Below are positions 1 through 11,871 of a stretch of DNA of 64,000 nt, one piece after another. Both the position numbers and the translations under genes were made by a program. The notes under the pieces are model-generated. The model had not been told where the DNA came from. It ran no database searches and worked only from the letters and a program-made list of their open reading frames with translations. Every line of letters begins with the position of its first letter. Within the stretch, counting starts at the first letter, position 1. Source of the DNA: Akanthomyces muscarius (Eukaryota > Ascomycota > Sordariomycetes > Hypocreales > Cordycipitaceae); NCBI RefSeq assembly GCF_028009165.1, contig NC_079243.1, positions 1,302,001-1,366,000 on the forward strand, written 5' to 3'.

Positions 1-1
1 G

Positions 2-2917
2 AACGAAGGTGGTGTTTTGCTCGTTCAGCCAGAGCATCTTTTGTCATTGCAGCTGATGGAGTTAGAGCTCGAGCTCAGTGGACACTCCTCCATCTCTCAG
101 CAAATCATGCAAGTTCGAAAATTCTTTGACGACTCGTCCAGAGACATTGTTGATGAAAGCGACGAAAACTTTAGCGTCAAGTTTGAGCTCACGTATACGC
201 TCGGAAAGCAGCAGGCGTTGGAGCACAGCCCATACCGATGGATTATTGTGCAAGAAGTCCTGAGTCTGGTTCGTCGCTTCGCCCCGGAAGTGGCAGCCGA
301 ATTCCCATTGTCGATGGAGTTTGACAACCGCCATGACGAACGCTTCCCGCGGATCCGAATCCTGCGCCAAGATGCAGAAAAGACGATGTTTGACAGCATC
401 GCCGACTTTATTTGTGAGACTGGCATGACTGGATTCCCAATTGCGCGCCAGCCCCCGAAAATTCGAAACGCCGCTCGGAAATACATTACGAAATGGGATT
501 TGACTGCTGAGGAATGCCAAGATGTTGAGCATGGGCAATTTTGGAACGAGTCAACCGCGAACCACATTCTTCTCTTGCGTGGGCTGCTTGCCGGTGGAGT
601 TCTTGCCTTTGCGCTCGGTCGAAAGCGCTGGAGAGTCAATTACGGCCTCGACCCGACTCGAGAGAAAAACACCAGGCTCGCTGTTCCCTACCAAGCCAAG
701 GACAGCCCGTCAGCTCGATCCGAGTTCAGCCACCCTGACATTGTCATTGTGCTCACCTGCCTGACGTATTATTACGGCGGACTCGAAGATCAGGCTCTAT
801 TTGACTCTCTGGAGATTCTTGTCCGGTCGGATAACGCGGAACTCGAGTATTCTGCCTGGGTACACACGGCGCCGAATCTACCACAGGCATACAAGCTTCT
901 CCAAGGAGTTAACCTCAGGGATCGGGTGCAGTGCTCGTCGACCATATTCCCACACCTTCGTTACTCCAAGGGTGCCATTGACTACTACCTTTGCCGAATG
1001 GTCTTTAACAAGTCTTGCCAGGAGTTTCCGCACAAGCTTTCGGCTTCGGGCTGGGATCTCGGCAAGACGAAGAGATGCCCGACAACGGGTTTCAGCGGAA
1101 CGAACGACTCCAGATATGTCCTTCCACTTGGCATGAAACAGCTGGATCTTCCCGAGCAGAGTCATACCAACGCGCTCGTACTCAGCAACCTATTGCGACC
1201 AGAGAATAGCATTGCTACAATGCCAGCGGAGATGATGGGCACGACTTTTGACAGCCAATCACTTTTGAGCTTGCTTCTGGCGAGGAAGTCCAAGCCGCGT
1301 GTGATATTGGATGTTGGTGCCCAGATTATTGATCGCACAAATGTCGAGATGGCAAGAGCGTGGCTTGGCCACTACGAATTGGATGAAAACACGCAAGCAG
1401 TCATCTTCTTCAACGATTTTGACGAAATCATGGTGCTGGATGAAAGTGGCCAAATTGAGGAACTGCAAACTTCGCCGTTTGCCGATCGGCTGGAGCAGTG
1501 CCTGGTCTTCCTCGACGAAGTGCACACGCGAGGCACAGATCTCAGACTACCCGCAGACTACCAAGCTGTCGTCACTTTGGGCGCGCACGTAACAAAGGAC
1601 AGACTGGCGCAGGCGTGCATGAGAATGCGTAAGCTCGGAAGAGGTCAGAGTGTGGTGTTTTTTGTCCCGCGCGAGATTGAGCATGACATTTGCCTGCTTC
1701 GCGGCGATCAAGGGTCTGCGTCATCGCCCGATATCACCGTGTCGGATGTGCTGTGCTGGGCCATTACAGAAACATGCAAAGATCTGCGACGTGCGGTACC
1801 ACTGTGGCTGAATCAAGGGCTTCGCTTCACCAAACAGCAAGCCCTTTGGGATGGTCTTGCTGATCCAGACAATCACACCAGTCGACAGGATTGCGCCAAG
1901 CACTTCATGGACGAAGAGAGCCAAAGTCTCGACAAGCGATATCGCCCGAAGCAAGCCGACGCAAACATTGCTTCCCTGATCAATGCTCTGAACTCAAATG
2001 TCGCAGAGGAATTTAGAACCCGCTGCTCGGAGTTTGGTCTGGGTGCCCTTCCCGAAGCCTCGTTCAACGAAGAGCAGGAGCGAGAGCTGGCGCCTGAAAA
2101 GGAAATGGAACGTGTAGTCGAGCGGCCACCGCGTGTGGAACCGGCAGAGCATCGAATGCATCCGGGTCTGCACGATTTCATTGTTCATGGCGTGCAGGCT
2201 GAGGATCCGTTTCTGCCGGCTTTCATGACGCTCAAGACGACGTCGGCCGCGAATCACCTCGATGTGTCTGAATTCTCCAACAACATCCTAGTCACACAAG
2301 ACTTTGCCGCCACAGTCAGCGAAGTCTTTGGCTTTGACACAAATGCCGACGCTTTCCAGAAACCCGTACAATGGATCTTGACCACCCAACGTGACCCCAA
2401 CATTCTCCTCATCGTCAGTCCCTACGAGGTGCAGCAACTACTACCGACCATGGAGCAGTCCCTACACACCACACTCCACATCTACTCCCCCCGAGTGAAC
2501 CTGGGGCACGAGCCCATCGACGACCTGAATCTCTACAAAGTCTCCCGCGTCAAGGAAGCCGACCGCCGGCCCGTCTCGCGACACGCCATCAGCTGCCTGG
2601 GCCTGTTCTCCGGCCAGCTCTACCTCTCCTCCTTTGACGACTACGTGCAGCTGTGTGACGCGCTCGGCCTCGCCTGGAAGCCCGCCAACGACCAGGTCAC
2701 GCTCGGGCCGGACGGCTTCATACCCCCCGGGCCGGATGGAGGCAACGGTGGCGACGGCGACATTGTGAATCGCTCTGGCTTCTCCAAGAGCCCCGCGCGG
2801 TTCCTGACGGTGCTCATTGCCAAGATACGGCTGGATAGCGAGCATTTTGACAAGACGCACATGGGGAGGATATTGGCAGGTGTGCGGCTGTTGAAGAGTG
2901 ATTTCGAGTCTATTTAG
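2..2917 (+). CDS. DUF3638/DUF3645 large protein, 3' portion
   Basis: The frame is open from the first bases of the window, so only the C-terminal part (about 971 codons) is present and the true start lies upstream. The first residues visible (GVLLVQPEHLLS, then FDDSSRDIVDESDENFSVKFEL) match the DUF3638 pattern of very large fungal proteins of unknown function. LAVPYQAKDSPSARSEFSHP at about residues 230-250 matches DUF3645, which normally follows DUF3638. A charged, coiled-coil-like stretch (EEQERELAPEKEMERVVERP) lies near residue 690. The gene ends with TAG at 2915-2917 and no intron is needed in the visible part. Function is not known; the family is often loosely described as ATP-binding or ubiquitin-related, and I infer nothing further. 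A decayed relative of its C-terminus sits at 33680-34035. Confidence 0.85.
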   Translation, partial: NEGGVLLVQPEHLLSLQLMELELELSGHSSISQQIMQVRKFFDDSSRDIVDESDENFSVKFELTYTLGKQQALEHSPYRWIIVQEVLSLVRRFAPEVAAEFPLSMEFDNRHDERFPRIRILRQDAEKTMFDSIADFICETGMTGFPIARQPPKIRNAARKYITKWDLTAEECQDVEHGQFWNESTANHILLLRGLLAGGVLAFALGRKRWRVNYGLDPTREKNTRLAVPYQAKDSPSARSEFSHPDIVIVLTCLTYYYGGLEDQALFDSLEILVRSDNAELEYSAWVHTAPNLPQAYKLLQGVNLRDRVQCSSTIFPHLRYSKGAIDYYLCRMVFNKSCQEFPHKLSASGWDLGKTKRCPTTGFSGTNDSRYVLPLGMKQLDLPEQSHTNALVLSNLLRPENSIATMPAEMMGTTFDSQSLLSLLLARKSKPRVILDVGAQIIDRTNVEMARAWLGHYELDENTQAVIFFNDFDEIMVLDESGQIEELQTSPFADRLEQCLVFLDEVHTRGTDLRLPADYQAVVTLGAHVTKDRLAQACMRMRKLGRGQSVVFFVPREIEHDICLLRGDQGSASSPDITVSDVLCWAITETCKDLRRAVPLWLNQGLRFTKQQALWDGLADPDNHTSRQDCAKHFMDEESQSLDKRYRPKQADANIASLINALNSNVAEEFRTRCSEFGLGALPEASFNEEQERELAPEKEMERVVERPPRVEPAEHRMHPGLHDFIVHGVQAEDPFLPAFMTLKTTSAANHLDVSEFSNNILVTQDFAATVSEVFGFDTNADAFQKPVQWILTTQRDPNILLIVSPYEVQQLLPTMEQSLHTTLHIYSPRVNLGHEPIDDLNLYKVSRVKEADRRPVSRHAISCLGLFSGQLYLSSFDDYVQLCDALGLAWKPANDQVTLGPDGFIPPGPDGGNGGDGDIVNRSGFSKSPARFLTVLIAKIRLDSEHFDKTHMGRILAGVRLLKSDFESI

Positions 2918-3527
2918 AGCCACAAGAACTAACGACTGTTAGACCTTGGAAAAAGATTAATGATAGAATTTGTTTACGATGAAACGAGCCACCGCTTGTG
3001 TATCTGCCGCTCCAGTCCACATTTCTTTGGTTTTAATTTCCTATTCCCATTGCGGTCCTGCCCGAGAGATGTCACCACCCCAACTGCCACGCATTTACGC
3101 TTAAAAGAGGCTTGCATAACCACTAACCCGCATCCAGTCTGCAACACCGCAAGCCTCATGCGCCCGTTGCGGACCCAGCCTTGTATATAATTAACGTTAC
3201 AGGGTCCTTTGCTCGTCACAAGTCCCTGAAAAGACGGGCTTGTGACGAGGGAGCGATGCGGGACGGGGGGTAGATCCGCTGCGGCTGAAAGCATGGCGCG
3301 ACGAGCAAGGGTTCGGTTCCCAGCCAGTCAAGTCGTTGCCGATGTCCAGAACGAGTCGTCGGCACGAGATTTTGTCGGGCTGAAACTGAATTAAGAGAAA
3401 AAGACGTTTTGCGAAACGTGACGAGCGTTGCGAGCATCTGGGCCAGACGCCGTATAAGTACCAAAGTCGGCCCACCGACACGCCCGCACATCTCTGAATA
3501 GCTTCACACCCTGCCCCCCGCCCAACC
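2918..3527. other. Intergenic region
   Basis: About 610 bp between the DUF3638 gene and the next plus-strand gene. I see no coding frame. It must hold the terminator of the first gene and the promoter of the second, including a TATA-like box near 3453. Confidence 0.6.
3453..3458 (+). promoter_or_regulatory. TATA-like box
   Basis: TATAAG in a GC-rich context, about 75 nt upstream of the ATG at 3528. The position suits a core promoter for the secreted-protein gene; no experimental support. Confidence 0.35.
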
Positions 3528-4554
3528 ATGCGCTCCCCTGACCTCTTCATCGGAATCTCCCTCCTCGCCGTCGCCGTCGCCGCAGCGCAGACCTGCGACT
3601 ACGGCCAGGGCCACACCTGCATCAGCCCCGACGCCAGCGCATCCGTCGCGCTCCCCATCCCGACGCTGTTCCCATCCTCCGCGCCGCCGTCCTTTGTCCT
3701 GGCCGTCGACGACCTCGCCCACGCCGACATCATCGCCATCACCGCCGCCAACAGGGACGTCAACGTGCCCAGCGCGTCCGCCAACGGGCCCCTGCAGGCC
3801 GTCTCCTGGTGGCTCGAGTTCGGCAACGCCACCGCCAACCTCAGCGGCGGCCAGGAGCGCGCGTACACGGCCTGGGCGCTCGAGTCCAACGCGACGAGCG
3901 ACATCGGCGGCGCGGACGGCGGCTGCGAGGGGCTGCTGGGCAAGGACTGCGTGGACGACTTGAAGACGCTGTTTACGGATAAGAACACGCTCGAGATTGG
4001 CGCGACGACGGTCGGGGGCGCGATGATGAAGTTTTTCGCGACGCCGCCAAGGAACATACGCTGCCCGAGCATATACTGGGGCGATGGCTCGGGAAGGGAC
4101 TTGTCGCTGTTCGGGACGTCGGACACGCGCCCGCTGGTGGCCAACTGTAAGTAACTACACCGAACGCACGCGGAGGGGTTCCGTTTGCTAATGTCCATGC
4201 AACGTAGCGGAATGGATCGCGCGCCTCTCGGACAAGTTTTTGATGCACGGGGGACCGGTGTCGGGCAACGCGTCGCACACGCATGGCCGCACGACGATAC
4301 GGTTCCGCTCGCTCGAGGAGCAGAAGAAGCTTGCCGTCGTCGCGTTTTCGCTGGGCTATCCAGCGGGCGGGCCGGGAGAGCGCGCGGAGAACACACTCAA
4401 CATGGCTTGTCTGCGAATCGGCAAGGCAGACAAGGAGAGTGGCAGTGGCGGCAACGGCGGAGGCAAAAATGACAAAGGCAGTGCTGCTGGAAAACTAAGA
4501 CTTGGCGCAGCTACCCTCGCTGTCACGGTGATCATGTTGTTACTCGCCGTATAA
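3528..4554 (+). CDS. Secreted, probably GPI-anchored protein of unknown function
   Basis: Two exons, 3528-4146 and 4208-4554, split by a 61-nt intron (GTAAGT ... TAG). Joining restores the frame as Ser-Glu-Trp. The 321-residue product starts with a clear signal peptide (hydrophobic to about residue 20, cut after AAAA/Q) and ends in a Gly/Ser/Lys-rich spacer followed by a hydrophobic tail (LAVTVIMLLLAV). This is the layout of fungal GPI-anchored surface proteins. Several N-x-S/T sites and paired cysteines fit an extracellular location. I recognise no catalytic domain. It is presumably a cell-wall or plasma-membrane surface protein. Confidence is high that it is a gene and low about its job. 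Confidence 0.8.
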
Positions 4555-4675
4555 GTGATGGTGATATGAACAGGAGTTGTATTAAGAAAGCGTATTTACA
4601 ATGAATGAATTAAAGCGATGATGAAATAACAATACAACAATTCTGTAATGATATGCAAGGCACACTTCCCCGTTA

Positions 4676-7600
4676 CTAGTACGCGTCTGATCGCTTCACC
4701 CACTTTGGCGAGGCTACCAGCTCCACCGGCTGTCTGCCCGTGAGCACCGGCTGGCGTGCCGACATTGACAGACCCGGCACAACCGCGCCGGCCGTATCCA
4801 GCGCCCACACGGCCAGGCTGACCCAGTTATCTCCGGCGTAGTTGAGAATGCCCTCGGGCACGGGGAAGCTGGTTTGCGGGCCGAGATAGCTAATGTACTT
4901 GCCAAACTGGAAGCCGTTGACATAGAGAAAACCGTGGTAGGGCTCTGTCGAGGTCGAGTTGTCAAAGATAAAGGACAGCGGGATGTCATAATCCTTGGCG
5001 GGAAGGTCGAGCAGAAACTTGGCCGTGTAGAACTGGATGCCGGCGCCGTCGTGCTGCTCAAAGGGCGTCTTGTTGAAAAATTTGTCCTTGGGCGGGTTGG
5101 GCTGGTGGTAACCCTGCCGCTCGGCAAAGAGACCACCCTCGTTGAGGGGCCCACGGAAGTGGTCCTTGTAGTCCTCGCCCCCGAGGTTGCCGGTAAGTTT
5201 CCACGAGTAAATGTCGGTCTGGTGGCCGGCACTGGTGGTGAGGCTGTACGAGAGAATGCCACGGGGGTGTTTCATGTCCTCGTCGCCAATGACAAAATCC
5301 TCATCGAGGCCCATGTTGTCAACCACAATCGTCAATACGTGGAGCGTGCCTGGGTCGAGCTGGGGGATCGTGTAGGTCGAGTTGGCGGCATCATTGTCGG
5401 CCTGGGCGAGTTTGGCGCCGACGAACTTGCCGTCGAGCCAGACGCTGCTGGCAAAGGCGAGACCGCCCATGGTGCGTAGGAACAGGCTGTTTTCACTGCC
5501 AGTGGCGTTAAAACGGCCGCGGAAGAGCAGCGTGCCCGTGTTGTAGCCGTAATCGCCGCCGTAGAGAGACACGGGCGTGCTGAGCGGCCAGGCAGAGTTA
5601 CGGGTAAAGTTCTGGGCGCGGGTCCACAGGGAGTCATCGTAGCCGGGCTGGATCTCGGGCAGGGAATCCATGGACATCCAGTCCAGAGACTTGAGATCGG
5701 GCAGCTTGAAGTCGGGGAAGGTGATGCTGGGCTTGGCCAACCAGTTGCCCTGCTTGGACTTGGTGAACTTGGTGGTCTTGCCATTGATGGAGAGCTTGCT
5801 AACACCCTTGGGTGCACCGATGACTTCAAACTCAGCCGTCTTGTTGAAGTCGGCCTGGATGTTGAGCGTGGAGTCCGACACATCAGCAGACCGGACAAGG
5901 TAGGGGCCATTAATGATGACAGCATCGGGATTCATGATTGAGCTACCAAAGTTGCCGTTCTTGCCAGTGGGGAGAATTGGAGCCCAGTAGTTGTAGGCCG
6001 AGTTGCGGTCCAGGAGGTAGATGGTGAGGTCATTGATTTGAATCACTTGTCTCTTTGTCTCGACAGTCCAGCTGATGACAGTATTGACGTAGGAAGCAGA
6101 GGTTTGGACCTTGTTGCCTTCAACCTGGGTCACCTTGTGCGACTCTTGGAAGGCCAGTTCGTGGAATTCGCCCAGACCACCATATAGGACGAGAATGGTC
6201 TGATCGCCAGTCTTTTGCCAGGTGAAGATCTCTGCGGTGCAGTAGTGCATGGTGTAGTTACCGACAGGGTAATCAGTGACGTGGATCTTGGTGTCGCGGC
6301 CAGGAAGGGTGAGGCTTCCACCAGTCTGGGGCACGGTGAGGGTGCCGTTGGAGGTGGGCAAGTGCAGTTTGTAAGATGCAGAAGCAGTAAGCTGGTAGTC
6401 AGAGTGACGGACGACGTAAAAGTCTCCAGTGCCATTGGACTGCAGCGGAGTCACGGCAATATTGGGGTTGTCCGTGTAGGCAGTAGTGCTCAGAGCACCA
6501 GGTGTGGTCAGGAGGTAGCTGGGAGAGGCTCTGTTGAAGTGCGCCTCGAGCTTGAGCTCGGAATACTTCTCTCTGTCGAGGTAACGATCCTCACGGATGG
6601 CAGAGCCGTAGTCGTACGAGGTGTATCCTTTGGAGTGACCCAAGTTGCCCCAGTTGGTACCACCAAAAATCATGTAGACGCTGAGGATACCGATACCACC
6701 AGCAAGAGTGTCCTTGTTGAAAACGCGCTCGTACTCGTGGTTGGTAAGGGCAGCGCATTTGTCATAACCGACACCGCCGTAGGGGTCGTAGGAACCACCG
6801 CCAAACTCGTTGATGAGGAACGGGGTATTGGGGCTGTTTCTCATATGAACCTCGTGATAGTCAACCGGAAGGGCATCGCTGCGCCAATAGGTAGGGTTGG
6901 AGCAGTCAAATCCCAGAGGATATGCGTCGTAACCGTATATGTCGACCGCACCAGCACCAGTACCAGGGCGGTTGTGGCCATCCTTACTGGCATCATTGTT
7001 TACGATGGGAACCACAATGCCAAGGCGGCGTGCCTGGTCAATGACATCTTGCATATATTCGCCGTCAGGGAACGGAACCTTGCCGTTGGATGCACTGTAT
7101 TCATTTTCGGCCTGGTAGAGAATGACGGGGCCGCCATTTGTGATTTGGTATTTGGCAATGAGCGGGACAATGTTGCTCATGTAGCTGTGGCAAGTTAATT
7201 AGCTACACTAAAAGCGTTTCGGGACTATAGCGCAGCTTACTTTTCGGTCGCATTCAAAAAGTCGGGCGATTTGGTTCGCAGCTGGCCAGCGAGACGTTGG
7301 AGACGTCCAGGAAAGCCACCGCCAGAGACCTCGGCGTTGATGTAAGGACCAGGACGGGCAATCAGGAAAATGCCAGCAGTCTCTGCGGCCTTGAAGAAGG
7401 GATCCAGGTCAAAGATGCCTTCGGCGCGATACTCGCCTTCTTTGGCTTCCAGTAGTGCCCAGTCGACGTAAAACGAGACCGTGTTAAAACCGAGGGCCTT
7501 GATTTTTTGAAACACGTCTAGCCACAGGCTGGGTACCGGTAGTCTGAAGGGATGGAACTCGCCAGAGTAAATCATGGCGCGCTCACCGCGGATGAAGAGG

Positions 7601-7752
7601 GAGTGCGCATCCCAGGTCACGACATCTTGGTGCGCATCACGTTGCTCAACATCTGAAATGACTTTGAATGGGCCGAAGCGATTACCCCGAATAGCTGCCG
7701 CCGCCGCCAGAGACGACAGCGCAAGCTGTGCTACAAACGCAGAGAGCTTCAT
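4676..7752 (-). CDS. lacA: Secreted GH35 beta-galactosidase
   Basis: Exon 1 is 7752-7241 and exon 2 is 7184-4676, with a 56-nt intron (GTAAGC ... CACAG). The product is 1006 residues, the usual size of fungal GH35 enzymes. A signal peptide covers about residues 1-20. The GH35 signature [13 protein letters not shown] lies at residues 188-200, with Glu199 as the expected acid/base. LINEFGGG carries the expected nucleophile Glu297. The remainder fits the beta-sandwich domains that follow the barrel in this family. The enzyme should hydrolyse terminal beta-galactosyl residues from lactose and plant polysaccharides outside the cell. It is transcribed divergently from the Zn2Cys6 gene at 10015 across a 2.3-kb shared upstream region, which makes that regulator a candidate controller (inference). 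The symbol follows Aspergillus usage. Confidence 0.95.
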
Positions 7753-10014
7753 GTTTGACGACTCGAGTTGGAGGAGACCAGAGTGTGCGCGAGTCGGATT
7801 GTTTCACCGGGATTAGCGGCCACAGCCGGGCTTTTAAAGCTGTTTGCTATTTGGTGCTCCAAGGGATATCTGGGTATGGAATCGATGCAGTTTGGATCAC
7901 AGGGTCAATATCGACGGACGGGCCCGCCTGGACGCATTCAAAACCATGGTACGAGGATGCATTGTCCTTGCTCCTTCCTAATGCGGTGTAGATATCGTGA
8001 AGATGTCGGCAGGAGCATGAGGTGAGGGCGCATGCTACAGACACGGCCGTAGAGTAGTACCGCCGAGGAGGCAAGGATACGCGACATTTGTCTGTGCAAA
8101 CACGCAAACACGGTGAGCGATGCCGTGGGGGAAGGGGGAATTCACCCCGCAGTTTTAGGACGACGTCTAAGCGTAATTGGTCTTGGCCACGACGAGAACG
8201 GGCAGATGTCCTCTTTGGACAGCGTGGACGGGTACTTTGTACGAGTTCGCCGTCGCGCTGTTCTACTTTTATTAGTTGGACCAAGCTAGTCTGGCTGCTG
8301 CGGGCGTACCTGCGTCAGGAGACTACTGGCTGCTGGTTAGCTGCAGCAGCCTGCAGAATGTTTGGTTCGTAGTTGCGCCCATTGTCTGTCGAGCGAGATT
8401 AAGATCTCCACCCCCACTGACACCCTCCCTTGGAAAGATGTCAAGGACGGGAAAGCGGCATGGAAAGGGCAGGTGACAAAGGGTCGCAAGTCGTAGCATC
8501 GAAGCCCGAGGTAAATTTGATGACCTGAATCACGAGAGGGCCGCATCACGCGACGCGTTTTAATTGCAGCGAGCATGCAACGACTGGCCGAGTCTGCTGT
8601 GCATGGGTTGAGGTGGCACATGGGGGGTCGAAAGCGGGCGCAGATAATCCCGAGCGAATTTCCGGGGCCGTTGGAAATTCATTCAAAGGGTATATTGGCG
8701 TATGCCCAGCAATTTAATCGATTGGGGGGGCTGTTTTCTGTCGCTCGTCTGTTGAAAGATATGGCGTAGTGGCACTCGGGCGCCCCCAAGCCTCCCGGGC
8801 CCAGCGAAGCCATGGCGGCGCCGTGACAGTAATTACTGCAGACAAATCACCAGCTTGCTTGATCTATGATGGATGCAGCACCAAGGTTCCGATGTTGCAG
8901 CCTTGTACGGAGTAACATAGTGGATGTTCCGATGCGTTGCGATGATCCAAAATTGGAAATTATGGTGAGATGCGTCTGACAGGACACACTCGCCGTGAAA
9001 CGCTCGCTGCTGGGTTGGGTATTTTTCTCGAATGTCGATCTCTGAATAAAAGATGAGATGGCGACGATCTGCGATGTTTGTGTCATAGGGCGGTGATGTT
9101 CACTACTACGCTGTCGTTAGCCATGGTGCTGCTGTACTGTACTTGTAGTATCATGTCAATTGCCGCCCGGCAATCCAAACAGCATCCATGTACCCAAGAG
9201 ATAACAATTCGCCGACTGGGCACGCCGCTATCGATCGCCAACTCCAGTTTGCCTGCGCGAAATAGACGAAAAAAATGGGCTGACGGCGGATAGTCCGATG
9301 AAGCTTGATCAGAAATAGGAAGTGTAGCAGGCAAGTTTCTCTCCACTGCGGCGACCAAGTAGCTCGTCCCGTCTTTTTGTCCCAACAAACGGCAAACAGC
9401 GACGAACCGAGTGGGTACCAGAATGATCCGCCGCTCAGTAGGTAGGTATTTACTGCGTATATCCTCTCAAGCGTGAGTATTATTCTTCAAATATTGATAG
9501 CAGCAGTTTCATCTACAAGAATACTTGTGATTTTTCTCTTGTATCTTATTCCATGTGCGGATACAGGAGGTATATTCCGTGCCCGCCGCCGTCCACTTGC
9601 CTGCCAGCTGCCGACCCGCTGCTAAACCCGTTGCCAGCTACCTAAGCTTAGGTGCTGGTAGGTATGTAGGCAGGCATGTACCCTGCTGGTAGCTGCCAAG
9701 TTACAGGCTCCACCTCTTCCAGAATTTAGCAGCCCTTCACTATCTTGACTGTAACTTTCTCATCGCAAAGACTTCGCCATCTCAAAAATAAAGCAAGATC
9801 GAGGACGAGTAGATTCTCTTTCATTCTAAAAAAAAACCTCGCTTCCTCATCTTCAGCTCCCGGCGCCTCTCCATCGCCGAGACTCCCACCTCTTTCTTGC
9901 AGACGCAATGCCACACCAGTAAACGCACCTCACTCGTGAGAGAGCCTTCACCCCCCCTCCCGCTCGCCCACCACGACATCGGCCATCTACACAGCATCAC
10001 TTTGATCACCCGCC
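7753..10014. other. Long divergent promoter region
   Basis: About 2.26 kb between the beta-galactosidase (minus) and the Zn2Cys6 gene (plus). I find no convincing coding frame. Short AT-rich patches and repeated GGTAGGTA-type words occur near 9430-9680, with CT-rich leader-like sequence just before the ATG at 10015. It most likely holds both promoters and a long 5' leader. Confidence 0.55.
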
Positions 10015-11871
10015 ATGTCGACCCGCGTCATCCGTGCCTGCGACGGCTGCCGCGTCCGCAAGGTCCGCTGCAACGGTGAGCAGCCCTGCTCCCAGTGCGC
10101 CCACCTCAACCTCGCCTGCAAGTTTGCGCCCCCGCCGGCCAAGCGCAAGCCCGGCGTTCGCGGGCGCCTCGTCGCGCAGCTTCGCAATAGCCAGCAGGCC
10201 GCCCAGCAAGACCACCACCACCACCACTCCCAGCCCAACAGTAGCAACAGCAGCAAGACCTCGCCGGCCACAACGTCAACATCCGTCCCCTCGAGCAGCA
10301 GCCCGCCTAGCGACACCTCCCCGCCCGCCGTCACCTCCATCGCCGGCATCGTCAACGCGGACCCCTCCTACGCCGATACCGCCCTCTCCTCCCTCCCCGC
10401 GACACCATCACCCATCGCATCTTCCCACAATGCCGCCTGGCCGCACCATACAGTCGACTACTTCCTCAGCTACCTCGCGCTGTACGATGAGCACATCTAC
10501 CCCGTCAACCCGGTGCTCACCTGCGCCGAGATACGCGCCGCCATCCGCAACATGGACGCCGATCTCGAGGACCGCGCCCTCGTCTACGCTTTCGCTGCCA
10601 TCACCATCAACCTCACCCAGACCCTCTTCACCTCGGCCACCGACACCCTCACCGAGATCGCCACCCTCATGAACCTCAGCATGCAGGTCCACCGCCAGGC
10701 CGAGACGCGGCGCGACAACAGCACCGCCTGGACGAGCCCCGACGCAGGGCCCTCGGCCGCCAGCGTCAAGTTTGGCGAGCTCCCCGTCACCTTTCGCCGC
10801 ATCATGACGTGCGTCTTTCTCGAGATATGCATGATGGCGTTTAAGCGCTGGGACCGCAGCCTCATGCTCCTCCGCGAGGCCATCACCATGATCCAGGTTC
10901 TCAACGTCCACCAGTACGACGCCGAGATCCCCTTTGACGGCCTCCACATCGAAGATTTTGACAGCATGCCCAATTACCCAAATGCCGCCGAGGCCACCAT
11001 TCACACCGAGATGCGGCCCCGCGACGTCTTCCGCCTGCGCCGCGTCTACTGGGAGGTCTTCATCCACGAGCGCTTCCTCGCCACCGTCACCGGCTTCCCC
11101 TGCGTGCAGCACGCCCTCGCCGCCGTGCCGCTCCACGACCCGACTATCCCACCGCACGTCGATCTCGGCTTCAGCCGGCTCGTCAATCTCTTCCGCGTCC
11201 TCGACGGGCCGTTCCTCGCGCACTGGACCGCCCACAAGGACCCGTCGCTGCTCCAGCCGCCGCTCGGCGCCGCCGCCCACCTCCCCGAGAAGATGACGGC
11301 GCACTGGATCGAGAGCAAGCAGAGCGAGCTCGACCGCGACGAGGAGGGCGCCGCCCTCACCGAGCAGCGCCTCGCGCACGCCGGCCGCGGCGGCCGCTTC
11401 ACCGAGGTCCAGCACGTCGACCTCTTCGTCACGCGCGTCTGGCTGCGCACCCTTGTCTGGCAGTTTGCCCTGCACCACGGCCTCTTGCGCTCCGCCCCGC
11501 CCCGCGACACCCACGAGGGCATGTCGCTGCACTTTCCCGCGCAGCGCCTCTCCAGCCAGCTGCGCGCGCTCGTCGCCCGCCTCGAGAACCTGTCCAGCAT
11601 CGTCACCCACGGCAGCGGCATCTTGCAGAAGCTCTTCGAGATCACCTCCACCGTCGCCGACGTCCTCGCCCTGCCCATGGGCCCCGGCCAGACCGAGGAG
11701 GAGGCGCGCGCGCGGCTCGAGGACTTCGAGTTCATGGTCCGCTTCCTTTTTAGCTTTGAGCGCATCGAGAAGACGCAGCGCGACTACCTCCGCGAGAAGC
11801 TAGGCGTGCTGGGGCAGCAGTATACTATTGTCGACTTTGCCAAGTTGGCAGGCGAGAGCCCCAACGCATGA
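10015..11871 (+). CDS. Zn2Cys6 fungal transcription factor
   Basis: A single-exon frame of 618 residues. The N-terminus has a textbook binuclear zinc cluster: Cys9, 12, 19, 25, 28 and 35, followed by a basic linker (KRKPGVRGR). A low-complexity linker with a run of six histidines and Ser/Asn/Thr-rich sequence covers residues about 60-130. The middle part (about 345-420, with DVFRLRRVYWEVFIHERFLA) fits the fungal transcription-factor middle homology region, as in AmyR/MAL-activator type regulators. It should bind CGG-containing sites in the nucleus. The divergent arrangement with the beta-galactosidase suggests control of sugar utilisation, but that is inference from position only. Confidence 0.9.
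   Translation: MSTRVIRACDGCRVRKVRCNGEQPCSQCAHLNLACKFAPPPAKRKPGVRGRLVAQLRNSQQAAQQDHHHHHSQPNSSNSSKTSPATTSTSVPSSSSPPSDTSPPAVTSIAGIVNADPSYADTALSSLPATPSPIASSHNAAWPHHTVDYFLSYLALYDEHIYPVNPVLTCAEIRAAIRNMDADLEDRALVYAFAAITINLTQTLFTSATDTLTEIATLMNLSMQVHRQAETRRDNSTAWTSPDAGPSAASVKFGELPVTFRRIMTCVFLEICMMAFKRWDRSLMLLREAITMIQVLNVHQYDAEIPFDGLHIEDFDSMPNYPNAAEATIHTEMRPRDVFRLRRVYWEVFIHERFLATVTGFPCVQHALAAVPLHDPTIPPHVDLGFSRLVNLFRVLDGPFLAHWTAHKDPSLLQPPLGAAAHLPEKMTAHWIESKQSELDRDEEGAALTEQRLAHAGRGGRFTEVQHVDLFVTRVWLRTLVWQFALHHGLLRSAPPRDTHEGMSLHFPAQRLSSQLRALVARLENLSSIVTHGSGILQKLFEITSTVADVLALPMGPGQTEEEARARLEDFEFMVRFLFSFERIEKTQRDYLREKLGVLGQQYTIVDFAKLAGESPNA

Noticed and set aside
6215..7198. 327-codon plus-strand frame opposite the beta-galactosidase
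   Set aside because: A shadow of the GH35 gene; composition is biased to Val/Gly/Asp and no domain is visible.
10408..11610. 400-codon minus-strand frame opposite the Zn2Cys6 gene
   Set aside because: It is the mirror of GC-rich codons of the real gene; the plus strand has the zinc cluster and the family pattern.
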